Shown here: positions 58,005-64,000 of the stretch, piece after piece | Numbering within the stretch: the stretch's first letter is position 1 | Layout: each line of letters starts with the position of its first letter | Source: Thioclava dalianensis | GTDB lineage: Bacteria; Pseudomonadota; Alphaproteobacteria; Rhodobacterales; Rhodobacteraceae | Direction of reading: 5' to 3' | NCBI RefSeq assembly: GCF_000715505.1 | Contig: NZ_JHEH01000005.1 | Coordinates: forward strand, 62,001 to 126,000 | DNA length: 64,000 nucleotides | Program-made: the position numbers and the translations under genes | Notes under the pieces: generated by a model | Told to the model about the DNA's origin: nothing | Database searches by the model: none | Seen by the model: the letters and a program-made list of their open reading frames with translations, nothing else

Positions 58005-59149
58005 AGATAACCGCCATCGAAACATTCGTCGTGCCCCCGCGCTGGTGCTTTGTCAAAATCTCGACGGATGAAGGGATCTCCGGCTGGGGCGAGCCCGTGC
58101 TTGAAGGGCGCGCAGCGACAGTTGCGGCCTGCGTCGAGGAGCTGTCGGATTACCTGATCGGGCGCGATCCGGGCCATATTCAGGATCACTGGACGGTCAT
58201 GTATCGCGGCGGTTTCTATCGCGGCGGCGGCATCCATATGTCGGCCATTGCCGGGCTCGATCAGGCCCTGTGGGACATCAAGGGCAAGGCGCTCGGTCAG
58301 CCGGTCCACGCGCTTCTGGGCGGCCAGCAACGCGACCGCATCCGCGTCTATAGCTGGATCGGCGGCGACCGCCCCGGCGATACGGCCCGGATGGCGCGCG
58401 ACTGCGGAGATCGCGGTTTCACCGCGGTCAAGATGAACGCCACCGAAGAGCTGCAATTCATCGACAGCCACGCCAAGATCGATGCTGTGCTCGCGCGCGT
58501 GCAGGCGATCCGCGAGGAGATGGGCCCCGATTTCGGCATCGGCATCGACTTTCACGGGCGCGTGCATCGCCCGATGGCAAAACAACTCGCCAAAGAGCTT
58601 GAGCCCTTCAAGCTGATGTTCATCGAAGAACCGGTGCTCAGCGAACATGCCGAGGCACTGCGCGAGATCGCCAATCACTGCGCAACGCCAATTGCGCTCG
58701 GAGAGCGACTTTATACGCGCTGGGATTTCAAAGAGATCCTCGCCGGAGGCTATGTCGATATCATCCAGCCCGATCCAAGCCATTCGGGCGGCATCACCGA
58801 GACTTTCAAGATCGCCGCGATGGCCGAGGCCCATGACGTGGCTCTCGCGCTGCATTGCCCGCTCGGGCCAATCGCCTTGGCCGCGAACCTGCAACTGGAT
58901 GCCGTTTGCTACAACGCTTTCATCCAAGAGCAATCGCTGGGCATTCACTACAACAAAGGCTCGGACCTGCTCGATTATCTGATCGATCCTTCGGTCTTTG
59001 CCTATGAGGACGGCTTCGTCGCAATCCCGCAAGGACCGGGGCTTGGGATCGAAGTCAATGAAACGAAAGTGCGTCAAGCCGCAGCCGAAGGGCATCGCTG
59101 GCGCAACCCCATCTGGCGGCACGCCGATGGCAGCTTTGCGGAGTGGTAA
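58001..59149 (+). CDS. dgoD: D-galactonate dehydratase
   Basis: Enolase-superfamily enzyme of 382 residues, the same length as E. coli DgoD, turning galactonate into 2-keto-3-deoxygalactonate. Metal ligands D183, E209 and E235 and catalytic H185 and H285 fall at exactly the E. coli positions (GIDFHGRVHR, MFIEEPV, LGERLYTRWDF, ALALHCPLGP). The N-terminal block RWCFVKISTDEGISGWGEPV is DgoD-specific. One base separates it from the beta-galactosidase gene. Confidence 0.95.
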   Translation: MKITAIETFVVPPRWCFVKISTDEGISGWGEPVLEGRAATVAACVEELSDYLIGRDPGHIQDHWTVMYRGGFYRGGGIHMSAIAGLDQALWDIKGKALGQPVHALLGGQQRDRIRVYSWIGGDRPGDTARMARDCGDRGFTAVKMNATEELQFIDSHAKIDAVLARVQAIREEMGPDFGIGIDFHGRVHRPMAKQLAKELEPFKLMFIEEPVLSEHAEALREIANHCATPIALGERLYTRWDFKEILAGGYVDIIQPDPSHSGGITETFKIAAMAEAHDVALALHCPLGPIALAANLQLDAVCYNAFIQEQSLGIHYNKGSDLLDYLIDPSVFAYEDGFVAIPQGPGLGIEVNETKVRQAAAEGHRWRNPIWRHADGSFAEW

Positions 59150-59150
59150 A

Positions 59151-61361
59151 ATGAGAACCGTCACCAAACTGAACACAGACTGGCACTTCGCAGAGGGCTT
59201 CTCGCCCGACTGGATCAACGCCCCGCTCGACGGGACGCCGGTCTGCCTGCCGCATAATGCCGTCGATATGCCGATGAGCTATTTCGACGAAACCGGATTT
59301 CAGCGCGCCTTCACCTATCAGCGCGAGATCACATGGGCGCCGGAATGGGCGGGACAGCGCGTGCGCCTGCGCTTCGATGCCGCGATGGCCGATGCGGTCG
59401 TCTGGCTCAACGGGGTCGAGCTGGTGGCGCATCGCGACGGCTACACACCCTTCACCGCCGATCTGACCGACCATCTGGTTGAGGGGTCCAACCGGGTCAC
59501 CGTGAAGATTGACGGATCGGAAAACCCGCAGATCCCGCCCTTTGGCGGCCGGATCGACTATCTCACCTATGCCGGGATCTACCGCGATGTCTGGCTTGAG
59601 ATCCTGCCCGAACACCACATCACCTCGATCAAGATCGAGACCCCCGATGTGCTGGCGGCGCAAAAGCAGGTAAGCGCCCGGATCGAGACCGCAACGCCCG
59701 GCCCGGTGCGCGCCGTTCTGCGCGACCCAGAAGGCACAGAGATCGCGCGGGCCGAGGGAACGGAGACGCTCGCATTCTCAGACTTGTCCGACATCACGCT
59801 CTGGACGCCCGAGACGCCTGCGCTCTACAGCCTTGAGATCACCCTGCCCGAGAGCGGCGACAGCCGCACGGAGCGCTTCGGGTTTCGCCATGTTGAGTTC
59901 ACCCCCGAGGGGTTCTTCCTCAATGGCAAACGCATCGTGCTGCGCGGGTTGAACCGGCATCAGAGCTTCCCCTATTCGGGCTATGCGCAGGGCAAGCGCG
60001 CACAAGAGCGCGACGCCGAAATCCTGCGCCATGATCTGGGCTGCAACGTGGTGCGCACCTCGCATTACCCGCAAAGCCCTTGGTTCCTTGATCGCTGCGA
60101 CGAGATCGGCCTGATGGTTTTTGAGGAAATCCCCGGCTGGCAGCATATCGGTGAGGCCGGTTGGAAAGACGAAAGCGTCGCCAATGTCGAGCGGATGATC
60201 CGGCGCGACTGGAACCACCCCTCGATCATCATCTGGGGCGTTCGGATCAATGAAAGCCCCGATGACGACGCCTTCTACGAGCGCACCAATGCAACGGCCC
60301 GCGCGCTCGATACGACCCGCCCGACCGGTGGCGTGCGCTGCATCACCGACAGCACGCTGCTTGAGGATGTCTACACGATGAACGATTTCATCCTCGGCGA
60401 TTTCGAGCTGCCCGGATCGAACCGCCCGCGCACCGCTCTGCGCGATCAGCAAGAGGTGACGGGGCTGCCCAAACGCGTGCCCTATCTGGTCACCGAATAT
60501 AACGGGCATATGTACCCCACCAAGGCCAGCGACCCCGAGCACCGTCAGGTCGAACACGTGATCCGCCATCTCGACGTGCTCAACGCCGCCCATGATCCGG
60601 ATGCGGGTATTTCGGGCTGCATCGGCTGGTGCATGTTCGACTATAACACGCATAAGGATTTCGGCGCGGGCGACCGGATCTGCCATCACGGCGTGATGTC
60701 GATCTTCCGCGAGCCGAAATATGCAGCCTTCGCCTATTCGAGCCAGAAAGACCCCGCCGAGGGGATCGTGCTGGAGCCGGTCACCGCCTGGTCGCGCGGC
60801 GAGCGCAATATCGGCGGCATCCTCCCTCTGATCGTGCTGACCAATTGCGACGCGGTGGAGCTGTCTTATGACGACGTGGTCAAGCGCGTCGAACCCGACC
60901 GCGAGCGCTATCCGCACCTGCCCCATCCGCCCGTGATCATCGACCACCGTCACTTCACCAAGGACGAGCTGGGGAGCTGGGGCGCAAGCTGGCGCGACGG
61001 CAAGATCACCGGCTATCGCGATGGCAAGAAGGTGGCCGAGCGGCACTTCCCGGCCAATCCCCTTCTCGCACGGCTGGAGGTTGTCGCCGATGACGCCTCC
61101 ATGCCCGCAAGCCCGGATGAGGAGGTCCGCGTGATGATCCGGGCGCGCGATCAATCGGGCAACAAGCTGCCTTTCCTCAATGAGCCGGTGCAGCTGGACC
61201 TCGACGGCCCCGCCACCCTGATCGGCCCCGATTGCGTGCCGCTTACAGGCGGGGCGACGGGCTGCTGGCTGCGCCTGTCGGGCACGCCCGGCACCGTGCG
61301 CCTGACAGCCCGGCTGCGCGATCTGAGCGAGACGGCAGAGATTACGGTCGGCGGGGCTTAA
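59151..61361 (+). CDS. Beta-galactosidase, glycoside hydrolase family 2
   Basis: A 736-residue cytoplasmic GH2 enzyme: sugar-binding jelly roll (residues 1-160), Ig-like sandwich, TIM barrel from about residue 260 with LRGLNRHQSFPYSGYAQ, acid/base Glu368 in WGVRINES, nucleophile Glu449 in YLVTEYNGHMYP, and C-terminal sandwich domains. The spacing of 81 residues between the two Glu is normal for GH2. It ends the rightward operon, feeding galactose to the dehydrogenase. The stop codon lies in the loop of a hairpin shared with the convergent LacI gene. Confidence 0.92.
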   Translation: MRTVTKLNTDWHFAEGFSPDWINAPLDGTPVCLPHNAVDMPMSYFDETGFQRAFTYQREITWAPEWAGQRVRLRFDAAMADAVVWLNGVELVAHRDGYTPFTADLTDHLVEGSNRVTVKIDGSENPQIPPFGGRIDYLTYAGIYRDVWLEILPEHHITSIKIETPDVLAAQKQVSARIETATPGPVRAVLRDPEGTEIARAEGTETLAFSDLSDITLWTPETPALYSLEITLPESGDSRTERFGFRHVEFTPEGFFLNGKRIVLRGLNRHQSFPYSGYAQGKRAQERDAEILRHDLGCNVVRTSHYPQSPWFLDRCDEIGLMVFEEIPGWQHIGEAGWKDESVANVERMIRRDWNHPSIIIWGVRINESPDDDAFYERTNATARALDTTRPTGGVRCITDSTLLEDVYTMNDFILGDFELPGSNRPRTALRDQQEVTGLPKRVPYLVTEYNGHMYPTKASDPEHRQVEHVIRHLDVLNAAHDPDAGISGCIGWCMFDYNTHKDFGAGDRICHHGVMSIFREPKYAAFAYSSQKDPAEGIVLEPVTAWSRGERNIGGILPLIVLTNCDAVELSYDDVVKRVEPDRERYPHLPHPPVIIDHRHFTKDELGSWGASWRDGKITGYRDGKKVAERHFPANPLLARLEVVADDASMPASPDEEVRVMIRARDQSGNKLPFLNEPVQLDLDGPATLIGPDCVPLTGGATGCWLRLSGTPGTVRLTARLRDLSETAEITVGGA

Positions 61362-61370
61362 CCGCCCCGC
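61351..61370. terminator. Convergent hairpin containing both stop codons
   Basis: GCGGGGC-ttaacc-GCCCCGC: a perfect 7-bp stem (61351-61357, 61364-61370) whose 6-nt loop holds parts of the TAA stops of the beta-galactosidase (plus) and the LacI-family gene (minus), which overlap by 4 bp. No T-run; possible bidirectional terminator. Confidence 0.5.
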
Positions 61371-62386
61371 TGCGTCGATGTCCGCGCAACCACCTCGAAG
61401 CCGAGATCCAAAACCGGCTCCGAGGCGGGGGCCTTTTCAGCCAGAGCATCGAGGATCATCTGAATCGCGCCCTCGCCCATCTCGCGGCGGAAGGTCCGCA
61501 CCGAGGTGAGCGCGGGCTCGGCGGCCCCCATCATCTCCATGTCGTTGAACCCGCAGATCCCAAGGCTTTCCGGGACACGAAGGTTGCGCCGCTGCGCCTC
61601 GAACATCGCCCCCAGCGCAAGATCGTCATTGATGCAAAACACCGCATCGGTCTCGGGCGCGACGCTCAGCAGCTCGCCCAGAAGATAGCTGCCCAGCGTC
61701 ACCGAGGAGGGGCGCGTCGTGGTATGCACGCGCCGCCCCTCCTCGAGCCCCTGCGCACGCAACTCGTCGCGAAACCCGTGCAACCGGCGCTGCGTGCGCG
61801 GATCCATCCGCGCGCCAAGGAAACCCGGCGCGCGGTACCCCTGCGCGATCAAATGCGCGGTGGCCACGCGCGCCGCATCATAATGCGAAAACCCGATCAT
61901 CCGGTCATAGGGCTCGGGCCCGGTCTCCATGATCTGCACCACCGGGCAATTGGCCTGCCCCAGCAGCGTCTTCGTGGCATCGGTCTGATCAATGCCCGTG
62001 ACGACGATCCCCGCCGGGCGCTGACGCAAAAACAGCTTTGTGAGGTTTTCCTCGGACAGGGGCGAATAGCGCGAATAGCCAAGCTGTACCGAATAGCGCG
62101 TGCCCTCGGCTGCCGCGTAGATCCCGTCCATCACATCGGCGAACACATTGTTGGAGACCGAGGGCAAAATCACCGCGATCAGATCCGAACGGGTCGAGGC
62201 AAGCGCGCGGGCCGCTGGGTCCGGCAGATAGCCCAGCGTGTCGATCGCTGCGGCGATTCGCGCCCGAACGGCGGGCGACACTTGCTCGGGATTGCGCAGC
62301 GCGCGCGACACTGTGGCAACGCTTACACCGACATGATCGGCCACGTCTCGCATCTTTATAGACTTGTTTTCATTATCATTAGCCAT
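61358..62386 (-). CDS. LacI-family regulator (GntR-like) of gluconate genes
   Basis: A 342-residue repressor: HTH MRDVADHVGVSVATVSRALR near residues 12-31, hinge, then the sugar-binding domain (LIAVILPSVSNNVFADVMDG, DAVFCINDDLALGAMFEAQR, GICGFNDMEM). The SVSNNVFADVMDGI stretch resembles E. coli GntR, the gluconate repressor. It is divergent from gntK, with a LacI-type palindrome at 62434-62449 between. The ATG at 62386 is preceded by a GGGGGCGGG stretch; the frame continues upstream over the operator and is not used. Confidence 0.9.
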   Translation of the reverse strand: MANDNENKSIKMRDVADHVGVSVATVSRALRNPEQVSPAVRARIAAAIDTLGYLPDPAARALASTRSDLIAVILPSVSNNVFADVMDGIYAAAEGTRYSVQLGYSRYSPLSEENLTKLFLRQRPAGIVVTGIDQTDATKTLLGQANCPVVQIMETGPEPYDRMIGFSHYDAARVATAHLIAQGYRAPGFLGARMDPRTQRRLHGFRDELRAQGLEEGRRVHTTTRPSSVTLGSYLLGELLSVAPETDAVFCINDDLALGAMFEAQRRNLRVPESLGICGFNDMEMMGAAEPALTSVRTFRREMGEGAIQMILDALAEKAPASEPVLDLGFEVVARTSTQRGG

Positions 62387-62433
62387 AGTCCCGCCCCCTA
62401 AACAGCCAACATTCGCACTTCGATCATTGACGA

Positions 62434-62449
62434 ATGTAACCGCTTTCAT
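62434..62449. promoter_or_regulatory. GntR/LacI-type operator candidate
   Basis: ATGTAACCGCTTTCAT fits the LacI-family pattern TGNAANCGNTTNCA and resembles gluconate-repressor sites. It lies 48 bp before the LacI gene and 46 bp before gntK, so it can serve both promoters. Confidence 0.6.
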
Positions 62450-62494
62450 TACTCACTCTTCGTCAGGAAACACGGCCAACCGCGAGAAGGCAAG

Positions 62495-63031
62495 ATGACA
62501 GATCCGCTCCCTGCGCGCCCGACACCGATCCTCGTGATGGGTGTGTGCGGCACCGGCAAGACCACCGTCGCGCAGCGCGTGGCGCAGGGCATGGGCGGGT
62601 ATTTCCTCGATGCCGATGATTTTCATCCGCGCGAGAATGTCGAGCGGATGGCTGCGGGGCAGCCGCTCAATGACGAGATGCGCCATGACTGGCTGGAGCA
62701 TGTCGCGGCGGGCGTGATCCGGGCGCAGGCGGAATGTGAAGGGCCGGTGACGCTGGCCTGCTCGGCGCTCAAGCGGCGCTATCGCGACCGGCTGCGCCAC
62801 GGCATCGGAGCGCTGCATCTCGCCTATCTCCGCGGGAACCGTGCGTTGATCGCCGAGCGCATGTCGGGCCGCATCGATCACTACATGCCGATTGAGCTGC
62901 TCGACAGCCAGTTGGCCGATCTCGAACCACCGGGGCCAGAGGAAACCCCGTTGATCTGCGACATAGTCCAGCCCCCCGAGGTGCTGGCCGCGCAGATCCA
63001 AGCCGCGTGGGGATCAACCCCGCAAGACTGA
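62495..63031 (+). CDS. gntK: Gluconokinase
   Basis: Thermoresistant-type gluconate kinase of 178 residues. P-loop VMGVCGTGKTTVAQR (about residues 14-28), substrate block LDADDFHPRENVERMAAGQPLN (partly cited), ACSALKRRYRDRLR and RMSGRIDHYMP are the family marks. It makes 6-phosphogluconate for the Entner-Doudoroff or pentose phosphate route. 24 bp before the TRAP binding-protein gene, so the two are co-transcribed. Confidence 0.95.
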   Translation: MTDPLPARPTPILVMGVCGTGKTTVAQRVAQGMGGYFLDADDFHPRENVERMAAGQPLNDEMRHDWLEHVAAGVIRAQAECEGPVTLACSALKRRYRDRLRHGIGALHLAYLRGNRALIAERMSGRIDHYMPIELLDSQLADLEPPGPEETPLICDIVQPPEVLAAQIQAAWGSTPQD

Positions 63032-63055
63032 CTTCGTCGACAATGGGAGGAACCA

Positions 63056-64000
63056 ATGACGAAACCGATCCAACAACTCGCCTTCGTGACGCTGGCGACG
63101 CTGGCACTGGCCGGCACGGCTCAGGCGCAGACGCATAAATACAAATTCCAATCGTCCGATCCTGCGGGCAACCCGAACTTCATCTTGCAGCAGGACTGGG
63201 CCAAGGATCTCGCCAAGCGCACCGACAACCAGATCCAGATCGAAATGATGCCGGTGGGCTCGGTCGTCGAGCATAACGAGACGCTTGATGCAGCCGGTGC
63301 AGGTATCATCGACGGCATCGTGACGGATATCTCGTATTTCGCGGGCAAAGACCCGGCCTTCTCGCTGCTGGGCAACCCGGTGGGCGCATGGTCGAGCCCC
63401 GATCAGCTGCTCGATTTCATGAACAATGGCGGCGGTCAGAAAGTGGCCAATGACCTGTTCGAACCCTATGGCGTGCATTACGTCGGCTCGACCACGACGG
63501 GGCTTGAGGCGCTGGTCTCCAAGGTGCCGCTGGACGGTGTGGCCGATCTCAAGGGCCTCAAGATCCGCGCGCCCGAGGGGCTGGTGCAGGACGTGTTTGC
63601 CGCGGCAGGCGCGGCCCCCGTGAACCTGCCCGGTTCCGAGGTCTATACCGCGCTCGACAAGGGCGTGATCGATGCCGCCGATTACACGGTCTTCTCGACC
63701 AATCAGGCGCAGGGCCTCAACGATATCGCGCCCAACCCGGTCTATCCCGGCTTCCACTCGATGCCGCTGGTGGGTGTTGCGATGAACAAGAAGGAATGGG
63801 ACAGCCTTTCGCCCGAGCTGCAAAAAGCCTTTGAAGACTCGGTGAAAAGCTTTGCCACAACCGAGGTGAACGATCTCGCCGCAGCCGATAAGAAAGCGGT
63901 CGCGGAGGCCGAGGCCGGTGGCAAGATCCATATCCACGACTGGTCCGCCGAAGAGCGCGCCAAGTTCCGCCGCATCGCGACCCCGCAGTGGAAGAAAGTG
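63056..64000 (+). CDS. TRAP transporter solute-binding protein, DctP family (3' end outside window)
   Basis: At least 315 residues, cut by the window end. Signal peptide MTKPIQQLAFVTLATLALAG... cut after AQA (about residue 24). Mature part shows the DctP pattern: KFQSSDPAGNPNFILQQDWA, QIQIEMMPVGSVVEHNETLD, LKGLKIRAPEG and the PGSEVYTALDKGVIDAADYT block that contacts the carboxylate. GGGAGG precedes the ATG. Neighbours gntK and the GntR-like repressor suggest a sugar acid such as gluconate as ligand. The membrane subunits DctQ and DctM would be expected to the right of the window. Confidence 0.92.
   Translation, partial: MTKPIQQLAFVTLATLALAGTAQAQTHKYKFQSSDPAGNPNFILQQDWAKDLAKRTDNQIQIEMMPVGSVVEHNETLDAAGAGIIDGIVTDISYFAGKDPAFSLLGNPVGAWSSPDQLLDFMNNGGGQKVANDLFEPYGVHYVGSTTTGLEALVSKVPLDGVADLKGLKIRAPEGLVQDVFAAAGAAPVNLPGSEVYTALDKGVIDAADYTVFSTNQAQGLNDIAPNPVYPGFHSMPLVGVAMNKKEWDSLSPELQKAFEDSVKSFATTEVNDLAAADKKAVAEAEAGGKIHIHDWSAEERAKFRRIATPQWKKV

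Overview
The window is GC-rich (by eye about 62-65 %), gene-dense and almost entirely organised in long operons whose genes overlap by 4 bp (ATGA or GTGA). Codon use, the monomeric isocitrate dehydrogenase, the TRAP transporter, the many sugar ABC systems and the YeeE/sulfurtransferase pair suggest an alphaproteobacterium, most likely Rhodobacterales (Paracoccaceae). That placement is inference from gene content, not a phylogeny. No rRNA, CRISPR array, transposase or phage gene was seen. The only sign of mobility is a 45-bp 3' fragment of an initiator tRNA at the left edge, which looks like the end of an integrated element lying further left.

Layout. 0.2-2.5 kb: icd. 2.6-7.0 kb: a three-subunit molybdenum aldehyde oxidoreductase of the PaoABC/YagTSR type with a divergent TetR regulator. 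7.1-8.6 kb: an unassigned polytopic membrane protein. 8.6-12.3 kb: a MarR-FUSC-DUF1656-HlyD efflux operon (AaeXAB/fusaric-acid type). 12.4-22.2 kb: a LacI-controlled sugar ABC importer co-transcribed with two Gfo/Idh/MocA dehydrogenases and two TIM-barrel sugar isomerases/epimerases, a plan that resembles the E. coli ycj operon. 22.2-27.6 kb: betaine-type N-demethylation genes (DgcA/HpbB-like flavoenzyme, TetR, Rieske oxygenase, reductase). 27.6-34.1 kb: an unassigned catabolic cluster (LysR, enol-lactonase, SDR, muconolactone-isomerase-like protein, YciI-like protein, AtoE-like transporter, 3-hydroxyacyl-CoA-dehydrogenase-like protein, cyclase-family hydrolase). 34.1-38.5 kb: class Ib ribonucleotide reductase nrdHIEF preceded by a cobalamin riboswitch. 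38.5-43.9 kb: a galactofuranose-type ABC importer (YtfQRT-YjfF) with a GntR/FadR regulator. 44.1-46.4 kb: sulfurtransferase, YeeE/TsuA-like transporter and a 54-residue membrane peptide. 46.6-61.4 kb: a galactoside regulon. 61.4-64.0 kb: a LacI/GntR repressor, gluconokinase and the start of a TRAP transporter.

How the genes work together. The 46.6-61.4 kb region holds a whole non-phosphorylating route from galactosides to pyruvate: ABC uptake, alpha- and beta-galactosidase, galactose mutarotase, galactose 1-dehydrogenase, a lactonase of the SMP-30 family, galactonate dehydratase, KDGal kinase and KDPGal aldolase (the De Ley-Doudoroff pathway). It is split into two divergent operons around one IclR regulator, and the transporter itself is split: binding protein and permeases on one strand, ATPase on the other. 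All three ABC operons carry a stem-loop just after the binding-protein gene, and most divergent regulator/operon pairs carry a palindrome that fits the regulator family.

The observations most worth following are the ycj-like oxidation/epimerisation operon, the unassigned enol-lactone/cyclase cluster, the B12 riboswitch set in front of a B12-independent ribonucleotide reductase, and the tRNA-fMet attachment-site fragment.
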